64,000 bases of DNA. Source: Manganibacter manganicus (lineage in GTDB: Bacteria > Pseudomonadota > Alphaproteobacteria > Rhizobiales > Rhizobiaceae). Shown here one piece after another: positions 1 to 8,089 of this stretch. Where the stretch lies: positions 1 to 64,000 of the forward strand of contig NZ_MDET01000004.1 of NCBI RefSeq assembly GCF_002075885.1, in the 5' to 3' direction. Within the stretch, counting starts at the first letter, position 1, and each line of letters opens with the position of its first letter. The position numbers and the translations under genes are program-made. The notes under the pieces are model-generated. The model made no database searches and was not told where the DNA came from. It saw only the letters and a list, made by a program, of their open reading frames with translations.

Positions 1-128
1 GTATCGCCTGTGATGCGTTCGATTGTTTTGTTCAATTGTTGGCTCCCTGATGTGGCGTGGTGCCTTGATGGCGCGTGAAGGGCCGAAAATCGAGGGGCAA
101 CGCCCAGAAAACTGGGTGCCAAAGCAGG

Positions 129-150
129 AAAGGCGCCGATTGGCGCCTTT
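129..150. terminator. Hairpin terminator downstream of fhs
   Basis: A perfect 9-bp inverted repeat (AAAGGCGCC / GGCGCCTTT) surrounds a 4-nt loop, about 77 nt past the fhs stop codon. Read on the minus strand it is followed by only a short T run, so it is a moderate intrinsic terminator; it could also act on plus-strand transcripts entering from the left. Nothing else was recognised in bases 1-226. Confidence 0.6.
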
Positions 151-226
151 CGCTATTGTTGGGTCTATTGTTGCAATCCGATTGTTGGGATTTGACCCAT
201 CGCCGGATCTGCAGAACCTTTGCCGC

Positions 227-1906
227 TCAGCTCAGGCCTTCGATCTGGCCGTCGGCGTTGAGGCGGATGTTTTCCGACGACGGCTTCGAGGGCAGGCCCG
301 GCATGGTCATGATCTCGCCGCAGATCGCCACCACGAAGCCGGCACCCGCCGAAAGCCGCACCTCGCGCACCGGCACCACATGGCCGGTCGGCGCGCCGCG
401 CAGGTTCGGGTCGGTCGAGAACGAATATTGCGTCTTGGCCATGCAGATCGGCAGATTGCCGTAACCCTGCTTTTCCCACTGGTGCAACTGGTCGCGCACG
501 CTCTTGTCGGCAATCGCGCCTTCGCCGCGATAGACGCGCTTGACGATGGTGTCGATCTTGTCGAACAGGCCCAGATCGTCCGGATAAAGCGGCGAAAACT
601 GCGAAGCACCCGACTCGGCAAGCTGCACAACCTTCTTGGCCAGATCTTCGGCGCCCGCCGAGCCATTGGCCCAGTGCCTGCACACGATCGCGTCGGCATT
701 GAGCGTCTTGACGTAATCCTGCAGCGCCTTGATCTCGGCATCGGTGTCGGAATGGAAGTGGTTGATCGCCACCACCACGGGCACGCCGAACTCGTGCACG
801 TTCTCGATATGGCGGCCAAGGTTCGGGCAGCCCTTCTTCACCGCCTCGACATTCTCCGCACCCAGATCGTCCTTCTTGACCCCGCCATTCATCTTCATGG
901 CGCGAACCGTCGCCACGATGACCGCCGCCGCCGGCTTCAGCCCCGCCTTGCGGCACTTGATGTCAAAAAACTTCTCCGCACCCAGGTCGGCGCCGAAGCC
1001 GGCCTCCGTCACCACATATTCGCCAAGCTTCAGCGCCGTGGTCGTGGCCATCACCGAGTTGCAGCCATGGGCGATATTGGCGAACGGGCCGCCATGCACG
1101 AAGGCCGGGTTGTTCTCCAGCGTCTGCACAAGGTTCGGCTGAAGCGCGTCCTTGAGCAGAACCGCCATCGCGCCCGGCGCCTTGAGGTCACGCGCGAACA
1201 CCGGCGTCTTGTCGCGCCGATAGGCCACGATGATGTCGCCGAGCCGCTTTTCCAGATCCTTCAAATCGCGCGACAGGCACAGGATCGCCATCACTTCGGA
1301 GGCAACCGTGATGTCGAAGCCGGCCTCGCGCGGATAGCCGTTGGCCACCCCGCCCAGCGAGCACACGATCTGGCGCAGCGCCCGGTCGTTCATGTCCATC
1401 ACCCGCCGCCACGTCACCCGGCGCGTGTCGATGCCAAGCTCGTTGCCCCAATAGATGTGGTTGTCGAGCAGCGCCGAAAGCAGGTTGTGGGCCGAGGTGA
1501 TGGCGTGGAAGTCGCCGGTGAAGTGCAAATTCATGTCGTCCATTGGCACGACCTGGGCATAGCCGCCGCCGGCCGCACCGCCCTTCATGCCGAAGTTCGG
1601 CCCGAGCGAGGCCTCGCGAATGCAGATCACGGCCTTCTTGCCGATCCGGTTCAGCCCGTCGCCAAGCCCAACCGTCGTCGTCGTCTTGCCCTCGCCCGCA
1701 GGCGTCGGGTTGATCGCCGTCACAAGGATCAGCTTGCCATCCGGCTTGCCCTGCACCGATCTGATGAAATCAGCCGAAACCTTCGCCTTGTCGTGTCCGT
1801 AAGGCAGCAAATGCTCGTCCGATATCCCGATCTTCGCCCCAATCTCCTGGATCGGCTTCTTCTTCGCTGCGCGCGCTATCTCGATGTCGCTCTTGAATTC
1901 CGCCAT
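227..1906 (-). CDS. fhs: Formate--tetrahydrofolate ligase
   Basis: ATP-dependent ligation of formate to tetrahydrofolate, giving 10-formyl-THF for cytoplasmic one-carbon metabolism. The 559-residue length is full for the family. The nucleotide-binding loop TPAGEGKT lies near residues 68-75, followed by the family blocks [10 protein letters not shown] and [20 protein letters not shown] (about residues 97-133). The C-terminal part carries the [12 protein letters not shown] segment typical of Fhs. The start at 1906 is preceded by GGGGAGCCTCC. The gene stands alone, with DUF2333 upstream on the same strand after 136 nt. Identification is by direct reading of family motifs and is firm. Confidence 0.97.
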   Translation of the reverse strand: MAEFKSDIEIARAAKKKPIQEIGAKIGISDEHLLPYGHDKAKVSADFIRSVQGKPDGKLILVTAINPTPAGEGKTTTTVGLGDGLNRIGKKAVICIREASLGPNFGMKGGAAGGGYAQVVPMDDMNLHFTGDFHAITSAHNLLSALLDNHIYWGNELGIDTRRVTWRRVMDMNDRALRQIVCSLGGVANGYPREAGFDITVASEVMAILCLSRDLKDLEKRLGDIIVAYRRDKTPVFARDLKAPGAMAVLLKDALQPNLVQTLENNPAFVHGGPFANIAHGCNSVMATTTALKLGEYVVTEAGFGADLGAEKFFDIKCRKAGLKPAAAVIVATVRAMKMNGGVKKDDLGAENVEAVKKGCPNLGRHIENVHEFGVPVVVAINHFHSDTDAEIKALQDYVKTLNADAIVCRHWANGSAGAEDLAKKVVQLAESGASQFSPLYPDDLGLFDKIDTIVKRVYRGEGAIADKSVRDQLHQWEKQGYGNLPICMAKTQYSFSTDPNLRGAPTGHVVPVREVRLSAGAGFVVAICGEIMTMPGLPSKPSSENIRLNADGQIEGLS

Positions 1907-2042
1907 GGAGGCTCCCCATTATGGTTCCGTTTGAGCGACCTTCGCTCGAAAGGGGTGCATAGAAACGCCGCAGAGGGCTCTTGGCCGTCTCAAAACAGGC
2001 GCGTAATGCGCGAAATGCGACAGGCCCGGCCCGGCCCGTTTG

Positions 2043-3182
2043 TCAGCGGTCGAGCACCGACCTGATCTCGACGATGTTGGAGCGCACCTGCAACAGGCTG
2101 AAACCCATGGTGGCCAGATGCGAAGGGAAGAACGAGCTCGACTCGCTGCCGTTCGAGATGATCCATGGCTGAACGTCGAGCGAGTTGCGCAACTGTTTTT
2201 GCATGCGCGTCCATAGCGTCGTCAGATTGCGCTCGGCGATGACGGCGGCGAAATCGGAGCGTGTGGCGACCAGAATTCCGTAATAGGCATAAAGCTGCCC
2301 ATAGGCGAACCAGAAGCGGTCGTCGGCGCGCATGTCGAACCAGCCGGCATTGGAGGCCTCGATGCGGGCGCGCAGAATATCCGACGTGGAGCCGATGTCG
2401 CTGGCGATGCGGTCGAGGAACTGCATGAGATTGTCGGCGCGCGCATCGAATGTCGCCTGGCATTTTTCCAGGCTGGCGTTGAAGGCGCGCAATTTGCGGA
2501 TGGCGTCGCGATAGACGCTCGGCGTCGGGCGCGTCGGGCCGCGCCAGCCGATATACCAGGCGTCCTCGTTCCAGGCCAGCGCCGTGCGGGCGTCCTGCAG
2601 GTTCTGGTCGATCTGGGAGGTGCCGCGTACGCGGCCGAGCGTGTCGACCAGTTCGGTGGTGGTGCGCCGCATCACCTGATTGATGCCGAGCTGGAAAGCG
2701 GCCTTGTTGTCGAAGAACGGGGTTCTGCGCCAATCTATCCCGAAAAGACCGAGTTTGGAGACCAGCATGGACGAAATCCATGCATTCTGGTTGACGTTGA
2801 AATCGACCAGGTCGGCAGAGACCGCGGCAATCGCCGATGGTTTGCAACTGGCTGCGGCAGTCACCTCATTGGTGGGCGCCTGCGCTTCCGGTGCCGGCTG
2901 CACGGGATCGCCGGCAGCCGTGGTGTCAGCCGCATTTATCCATGCGACCGGATAGTCCGGATTGAAATTCGTCCACCATTGGGTGACGTAGAAGAAATAG
3001 CCGTAAAGGCAGAGGAGGACGATCGCGAGCGCGCCGAAGCCCGTCTTCAACAGCAAGCCGCGCCCGGAAAGCCAGCGTCCGAAGCGCATAAACGGCCAAA
3101 GCACGATGCCGAAAGCAAAGCCGATGCCGCGGCCAAGCCATTGGAACAGGCGGGCGACGAAGGTCACGATCGGATCGTGCAT
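2043..3182 (-). CDS. DUF2333 family membrane-anchored protein
   Basis: A 379-residue protein of the uncharacterised DUF2333 family found in proteobacteria. The N-terminus has an amphipathic stretch and one clear transmembrane helix (about residues 45-67), then a low-complexity Ala/Pro linker (about 85-105). A large soluble domain, expected to be periplasmic, follows; it is rich in Trp and Tyr and includes the segment AWYIGWRGPTRPTP. No enzymatic motif is visible. The start at 3182 is preceded by AAGGGTGAGA. It is monocistronic or weakly linked to fhs. The family has no assigned function, so none is proposed here. Confidence 0.85.
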   Translation of the reverse strand: MHDPIVTFVARLFQWLGRGIGFAFGIVLWPFMRFGRWLSGRGLLLKTGFGALAIVLLCLYGYFFYVTQWWTNFNPDYPVAWINAADTTAAGDPVQPAPEAQAPTNEVTAAASCKPSAIAAVSADLVDFNVNQNAWISSMLVSKLGLFGIDWRRTPFFDNKAAFQLGINQVMRRTTTELVDTLGRVRGTSQIDQNLQDARTALAWNEDAWYIGWRGPTRPTPSVYRDAIRKLRAFNASLEKCQATFDARADNLMQFLDRIASDIGSTSDILRARIEASNAGWFDMRADDRFWFAYGQLYAYYGILVATRSDFAAVIAERNLTTLWTRMQKQLRNSLDVQPWIISNGSESSSFFPSHLATMGFSLLQVRSNIVEIRSVLDR

Positions 3183-3305
3183 GCTATCTCACCCTTTCTG
3201 GCCATAAAGAGAGGGGCGCTACGCCCTGTGCGGCATCAGATAAGGGCTTTTGGGAGCGCCGGCAACATGAAGCCGCTGACGCTCCGGCAAGACCGGGTGT
3301 AGAAC

Positions 3306-3569
3306 TCAGGCCTGGGGGCGGGGGGTGCTGCGGGCGTCGGGGCGCGGCTTCTTGGGCGGGCCGGCGATCAGACCTTCGCGAATGGCCAGCTTGCGTGCCG
3401 CCTTGCGGGAGCGCCGAATGGCTTCGGCCTTTTCGCGGCCGCGCTTCTCGGATGGTTTTTCATAGGAGCGGCGCGCTTTCATTTCGCGAAAAACGCCCTC
3501 ACGCTGCATCTTTTTCTTCAGCACTCTCAGTGCCTGGTCGATATTGTTGTCGCGTACGAGAACCTGCAA
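3306..3569 (-). CDS. rpsU: 30S ribosomal protein S21
   Basis: Small basic ribosomal protein of the 30S subunit, 87 residues. The N-terminal [23 protein letters not shown] block is the S21 signature, shown here in part; a Lys/Arg/Pro-rich tail follows, longer than in E. coli S21 but usual in alphaproteobacteria. The reading frame that begins with this signature starts at TTG (3569), preceded by AAGGAAGAGCA with good Shine-Dalgarno spacing; no in-frame ATG is better placed. A TTG start on a ribosomal protein gene is unusual and may limit its translation. Confidence 0.95.
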   Translation of the reverse strand: MQVLVRDNNIDQALRVLKKKMQREGVFREMKARRSYEKPSEKRGREKAEAIRRSRKAARKLAIREGLIAGPPKKPRPDARSTPRPQA

Positions 3570-4108
3570 TGCTCTTCCTTCTTTTCGTTGGAGATTTCAA
3601 TCGGCGTCGTGACGTAAAGCGCCCTTCGCATGGGCGTTCATATAGGCTCTGGCTGCACATATTGCACGTCTTGACGGTTTTCCTTCGTCTTTTCAGTGGA
3701 TTGCATGGCTTCAGCATTCGACGTCGTCGCCGAATTCCGATTCGACCTGTCCACGAAGGCGCTGCGGCTGCGACCGCCGTTTCGTGCCGGCCCAATGCCC
3801 CCGCGGGCTGAAAGGTTCCGGTACGAAATTAGGCATTGCGCGGTCGAGAATGAGGCCGCAATGCGGCACCTTATGAAATATGTGTATTCCCACGCGCTGC
3901 TCAATATCTGTCTAATATTTAATATTATAGAAACCTAATATTGTAAAATGTAATGTTTGAAATTGAGAGCTATGAGCGCCGAATTTTAATCAAAATTGAT
4001 GGAATAGATTTATACGAATGTTAATCTTTAGTACAATTGATGTTTCAAGCCCATCATAAGGGTGATAGCATACCTATCGTAGATTCTCATGAGGAATGGA
4101 GCTTGGAC
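3570..4108. promoter_or_regulatory. AT-rich upstream region of the secretion locus
   Basis: A 539-nt region without a convincing gene between the divergent rpsU and the first Gly-rich gene. Bases 3570-3870 have ordinary composition and contain the rpsU leader. From about 3885 to 4035 the sequence becomes strongly AT-rich, unlike any other intergenic region in the window. It contains three direct TAATATT heptamers (3913-3919, 3920-3926, 3936-3942). An AT-rich tract in a high-GC rhizobial genome is the kind of sequence bound by MucR/Ros or H-NS-like regulators (family knowledge); binding here is inference. Confidence 0.5.
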
Positions 4109-4951
4109 ATGTCATTGTTAGGAAGTCTCACAGGTATCCTGGGAGGTGGCGGCGACGACGGCGGTCTCCTGGGAGGTGTTCTCGGTGGTGAGGATGGCGG
4201 CCTGGTCGACGGCGTCGTAGGCGGTGTTCTTGGCGGCGAGGGCGGTGGCCTTCTGGGTGGCGTTCTCGGTGGCGAGGATGGCGGCCTGGTCGGTGGCCTT
4301 CTCGGCGGTGTTCTTGGCGGCGAAGATGGTGGCCTGCTGGGTGGCGTCCTCGGTGGTGAGGGCGGCGGTCTTCTGGGTGGCGTTCTCGGTGGCGAGGATG
4401 GCGGCTTGGTCGGTGGCCTTCTCGGCGGTGTTCTTGGCGGCGAAGATGGCGGCCTGCTGGGCGGCGTTCTCGGTGGCGAAGGCGGTCTTCTCGGCGGCGT
4501 AACCGGTGGTCTTGCCGATGGCGCTCTCGGCGGCGTCGGCGACATCCTTGGCGGCGTCCTCGGCGATGAGGACAACGGCCTTCTCGGCAGCCATGGGGAT
4601 ACGCTGATCGACACCGGCAGCGTTCTCAACACGCCGGATAGTCCCGGCCACGGCAATCCTCTGATCGATCTCGATCTCGATTCGGCGCCTCGCGCCGATA
4701 TGCAGGACAGTGCAATCGGTATCGGGATATTGCCGGAGATCAACGGGCACAGCCTGTTGGACGCGGACCTGCTCAGCGGTTCCTATGGCGCCGGCAACCT
4801 GCTGGTCTTGGATGCCGGACCGGATGGCCTCAGCCCGATCCTGACCGGTACGATTCTTGCTGATCCCGATCATCCGATCGACCTGCAGCTTCTCGGCACG
4901 CAGCTTCCCGATCTGCTCGGTGACGGCGGGCTGCTCGGTGGTCTGCTCTAA
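4109..4951 (+). CDS. Gly/Leu/Asp-rich repeat protein, putative type I secretion substrate
   Basis: A 280-residue acidic, cysteine-free protein. Residues 1-150 are built almost entirely from 11-13 residue units of the form LLGGVLGGEDGG. The C-terminal half is less repetitive, Asp/Leu/Pro-rich, and ends in the hydrophobic GDGGLLGGLL. No Sec signal and no canonical RTX nonapeptide are seen. I chose the ATG at 4109 because GGAG lies 7 nt upstream; a TTG at 4037 and ATG at 4040 would add 23-24 residues without a good ribosome site. The gene is followed after 72 nt by a type I exporter, which suggests it is cargo. The function is unknown; a surface or matrix protein is inference. Confidence 0.7.
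   Translation: MSLLGSLTGILGGGGDDGGLLGGVLGGEDGGLVDGVVGGVLGGEGGGLLGGVLGGEDGGLVGGLLGGVLGGEDGGLLGGVLGGEGGGLLGGVLGGEDGGLVGGLLGGVLGGEDGGLLGGVLGGEGGLLGGVTGGLADGALGGVGDILGGVLGDEDNGLLGSHGDTLIDTGSVLNTPDSPGHGNPLIDLDLDSAPRADMQDSAIGIGILPEINGHSLLDADLLSGSYGAGNLLVLDAGPDGLSPILTGTILADPDHPIDLQLLGTQLPDLLGDGGLLGGLL
4251..4490 (+). repeat. Two tandem 120-bp repeats inside the Gly-rich gene
   Basis: Bases 4251-4370 and 4371-4490 are near-identical copies of a 120-bp (40-codon) unit, differing at only a handful of positions, mostly synonymous. Shorter 33-39 bp degenerate units occur inside each copy and before it (4150-4250). Because the unit length is a multiple of three, copy-number change would lengthen or shorten the protein without breaking the frame. 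Confidence 0.9.
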
Positions 4952-5023
4952 GCAAAGTAACTGAAAATTCAGGGGGACGGCTCACGCTGTTCCCCTGAAT
5001 AATTCCTGGCAACAGCAAGGCGG

Positions 5024-6760
5024 GTGGCTGTTAGGATGGCTTTAGCTGATGCTTCCGTTGCTTTTGGGCTTGCCGAAAAGGAATCCGGCAACGAAATTGC
5101 ATCTGCGTTGCGCACGCTGCGGACCTATTTCATAATTTCCGGAGCCTTTTCCAGCGCGATCAATCTTCTTTATCTGAGTTCGCCGATATACCTGATGCAG
5201 GTCTATAACCGCGTGCTTCTCAGCGAGAATGTCACGACGCTGGCCATGCTGACCGTCATTCTTGCGGCGGCGCTGTTCGTCATGGCGGTTCTCGACATGG
5301 TGCGGGCGCAGATTCTCATCCGCTGCGGCATCCTTCTGGACCAGAAGCTGGCCGGCCGGGTTTTTTCCGCATTGATCCAGAAATCGTCGCGGCAGGGTTA
5401 TTCGCAAGGCGCACAGCCGCTGCGCGAACTGGATGATTTTCGTACTTTCATCACCGGACCGGGCATCTACTTCGCTTTCGACATGCCCTGGATTCCGCTT
5501 TATCTCGGGCTGCTTTATTTCATTCATCCGATACTGGGTCTCGTGGCGACCGTCGGGGCTGCCCTGCTTCTGGGGCTGGCGTTCGTCAACGAGCGCATGA
5601 CCAGGCAGCCGATGGAGGAGGCCCAGGCGGCGGCGCGGAAATCCTTCGTTTTCACTGAAAACATCATGCAGCATGCCGACGTCATCAGTGCGATGGGCAT
5701 GCAGCAGGCCGTGGAGCAGCATTGGCAGGGCAGCAGGGTCGGCATGCTGCGGCAGCAGGCGTTCGCCAGCGACCGCAACGCCATGATCTCGGCCGGCATC
5801 CGCTTTGCCCGTATTCTTCTGCAGTCGCTCATGCTGGGGGCGGGCGCCTGGCTGGCGATCTATCACGAGCTGAGCCCGGCAACCATCTTCGCGGCAAGCA
5901 TCGTGATGGGCCGCGCATTGGTGCCGGTCGAGCAGTCGGTCGCGGCATGGAAGCAGGCCGGCGCCGCGAGGGCCGGCTACAAGCGGGTTCGCGATATCCT
6001 TGAGGAGAATCCGGCGCCGGATTTCAAGACCATCGTTCCGGTCACGCAGACCGCGCTCGATGTGAAGGGCCTGACCTATCAGGCGGCCCAACGCAACAAA
6101 TCCATTCTCTCCGATATTTCCTTCAAGCTGGCCGAAGGCGAGGCGCTGGGCATCGTCGGCCCGAGCGGGTCCGGCAAGAGCACGCTTGCGAAACTGATGA
6201 TCGGGGCCTTGAAGCCCTCGGATGGCGAACTCTGGTTTGGCGGCCTCAACTACGCGCACTGGGATCCCAAGGAGTTCGGACAGATCACCGGTTATCTGCC
6301 GCAGGATGTCGGGCTTTTTGCCGGTACCGTGCGGGAAAACATCTCGCGGTTTACGGAAGCGCCCATCGAACAGGTGATCAGGGCGGCCACGCTGGCGGGC
6401 ATTCACGACATGGTGCTGGGCTTGCCGAAGCAGTACGACACGATGCTGGGTCCGGGCGGTTTCGGCTTGTCCGGAGGGCAGCGGCAGCGCATCGGCCTGG
6501 CGCGCGCCCTGCTGGGCAGACCTAAGCTTTTGGTTCTGGACGAGCCGAACGCCCATCTCGACGTGACCGGCGAAAGTGCGCTCAGCCAGGCCCTGATGGT
6601 GATGAAGGCGCAGGGGACGACGATTATCGTCATCACGCACCAGCCGGCCATTCTGCGCGTTGTGGATACCGTCCTGGTCCTGAGGTCGGGGGCGGTCGAG
6701 CGGATCGGGTCGCGCGAGGAAATCGGGCGGCTGATGATCCGCGCAGGGGGGCAGGCATGA
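5024..6760 (+). CDS. Type I secretion system permease/ATPase (PrtD/PrsD family)
   Basis: Inner-membrane ABC exporter of type I secretion, 578 residues, the usual PrtD length. The N-terminal membrane domain (about residues 30-310) has several hydrophobic helices and the SSPIYLMQVYNRVL segment typical of this family. The ATPase domain shows Walker A GPSGSGKST (379-387), signature LSGGQ (482-486) and Walker B LLVLDEP (502-508). There is no peptidase C39-like domain. Starts at GTG 5024 and ATG 5036 are both possible. It overlaps the adaptor gene by ATGA and sits between two Gly-rich repeat genes, its likely cargo. An outer-membrane TolC-like partner is not encoded nearby. Confidence 0.9.
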   Translation: MAVRMALADASVAFGLAEKESGNEIASALRTLRTYFIISGAFSSAINLLYLSSPIYLMQVYNRVLLSENVTTLAMLTVILAAALFVMAVLDMVRAQILIRCGILLDQKLAGRVFSALIQKSSRQGYSQGAQPLRELDDFRTFITGPGIYFAFDMPWIPLYLGLLYFIHPILGLVATVGAALLLGLAFVNERMTRQPMEEAQAAARKSFVFTENIMQHADVISAMGMQQAVEQHWQGSRVGMLRQQAFASDRNAMISAGIRFARILLQSLMLGAGAWLAIYHELSPATIFAASIVMGRALVPVEQSVAAWKQAGAARAGYKRVRDILEENPAPDFKTIVPVTQTALDVKGLTYQAAQRNKSILSDISFKLAEGEALGIVGPSGSGKSTLAKLMIGALKPSDGELWFGGLNYAHWDPKEFGQITGYLPQDVGLFAGTVRENISRFTEAPIEQVIRAATLAGIHDMVLGLPKQYDTMLGPGGFGLSGGQRQRIGLARALLGRPKLLVLDEPNAHLDVTGESALSQALMVMKAQGTTIIVITHQPAILRVVDTVLVLRSGAVERIGSREEIGRLMIRAGGQA

Positions 6761-8079
6761 GTACCTTGGCCCAGCGTATCTCGATCGGTGGGCTGAGCTA
6801 CAATGACCCGGCGCGGCCGGCGCTTTGGGGGCTCGCGGCTGTGCTGGGCTTCGTGCTCATGTTCGTCGTCTGGGGCTACGCAGCGCCCTTGTCGAGCGCC
6901 GCCATCGCCGAGGGCAGCCTGCAGGTCGAAGCGCAGCGGCAATCGGTCCAGCATCCCTATGGCGGCGTCGTCAACGAGATACTCGTCAACGAAGGGCAGC
7001 ATGTCGAGCAGGGCCAGGTCCTGCTCAAGCTCGACGACACCGAGGCGCGGGCCAAGCTCGATGTCGCCAATGCGGAGGTCGTCGCCCTGCTGGCGCAGCA
7101 GGAACGGCTGATTTGCGAGCGCGACGGAACCGGGCCGGCGCCGCTCGAAGCGTTCGGCGAGGAAAACCAGCAACGTGCCGGCATGAGCCAGGCGATTGCC
7201 AATGAGCAGGCGGTGATGTTGGCCCGCTCCCGCCAATATGAAGCCGAAACCGGAATCCTGACCTCGAAGGTCGCGCAGTTGAAGGAGAAGATCGCCGGGC
7301 TCAAGGCCCAGATTCTGGGGCTCACACGCCAGCACGACTCCGTCGAGGAGGAGTTGAAGGGCGCGCGCAAGCTCCTGTCCTCCGGATACGGCCCCAAGAC
7401 GCGGGTTCTGGCGCTCGAGCGGATGGCGGCGAAGATGCTGGCCGACAGGGGTTCGAGGGTGGCCGATCTCGCCGAAGCCGAGCAGGCGATCGGGGAAGCC
7501 GAACTGTCGGTTGCGAAGCAGGAGCGCGACCGCGTGATGGACATCACCAAGCAGTTGCGCACCACGCAATCGTCGCTCGCCGAAGCCCTTCCGAGATTCG
7601 AAGCCGCACAGGACGTATTGAACAGGACGGTCATCCGTGCCCCGATGGGCGGCGCGATCGTCGGGCTGTCCATATTCACCGAGGGTGGCGTGGTGCAGGC
7701 CGGCGCCCGGCTGATGGACATCGTGCCGGCGGACGACCCGATGATCGTCGAGGCGCGCCTGCCCTTGTACGACATCAACGACGTCCAGCCCGGCTTTACC
7801 GCGGATGTGCGTCTTTCAGGTGTGCCGCGGACCGTGCGGCCGCAATTGACGGGCACCGTGATTTCCGTTTCGGCGGACAAGATTACCGACCCGGCATCCG
7901 GCGCGAGTTATTTCTCGGTGCGCGTCAAGCTGGACCCCGAGGACGTCAAGAAATCGAAAGTCGGTTTGCAGGCGGGCATGCCGGCGGAAGTGGTGGTCGC
8001 GACCCAATCGAGGACGCTTGCCTCCTATCTGCTGGGGCCGCTGCTTGATGAAATTGGATTGGCATTTCGCGAAAAGTGA
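6757..8079 (+). CDS. HlyD/PrtE-family type I secretion periplasmic adaptor
   Basis: Membrane-fusion protein linking the inner-membrane exporter to an outer-membrane channel, 440 residues. One N-terminal transmembrane helix (about 22-40) is followed by a biotinyl-lipoyl-like half motif around HPYGGVVNEILVNEGQHV (about 66-83). A long Gln/Glu/Lys-rich coiled coil (about 95-285) comes next, then the returning half motif with IRAPMGGAIVGL and a beta-barrel domain. The start overlaps the ATPase stop (ATGA), indicating translational coupling. The downstream repeat-protein gene begins 10 nt after its stop, so all belong to one transcription unit. Confidence 0.93.
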   Translation: MSTLAQRISIGGLSYNDPARPALWGLAAVLGFVLMFVVWGYAAPLSSAAIAEGSLQVEAQRQSVQHPYGGVVNEILVNEGQHVEQGQVLLKLDDTEARAKLDVANAEVVALLAQQERLICERDGTGPAPLEAFGEENQQRAGMSQAIANEQAVMLARSRQYEAETGILTSKVAQLKEKIAGLKAQILGLTRQHDSVEEELKGARKLLSSGYGPKTRVLALERMAAKMLADRGSRVADLAEAEQAIGEAELSVAKQERDRVMDITKQLRTTQSSLAEALPRFEAAQDVLNRTVIRAPMGGAIVGLSIFTEGGVVQAGARLMDIVPADDPMIVEARLPLYDINDVQPGFTADVRLSGVPRTVRPQLTGTVISVSADKITDPASGASYFSVRVKLDPEDVKKSKVGLQAGMPAEVVVATQSRTLASYLLGPLLDEIGLAFREK

Positions 8080-8089
8080 GGAAACGGCC

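Noticed and set aside
23..2065. 680-codon open frame on the plus strand over fhs
   Set aside because: It lies antisense to the clearly identified fhs gene; its composition (many Arg/His/Leu) is that of a GC-rich shadow frame and it has no family motif.
4087..4743. Pro/Arg/Ser-rich frame opposite the Gly-rich gene
   Set aside because: The repetitive PPRTPP pattern is simply the complement of the GGT/GGC repeats; the plus strand has the ribosome site and context.
5042..6640. 532-codon open frame on the minus strand
   Set aside because: It is antisense to the type I exporter ATPase and has no recognisable domain.
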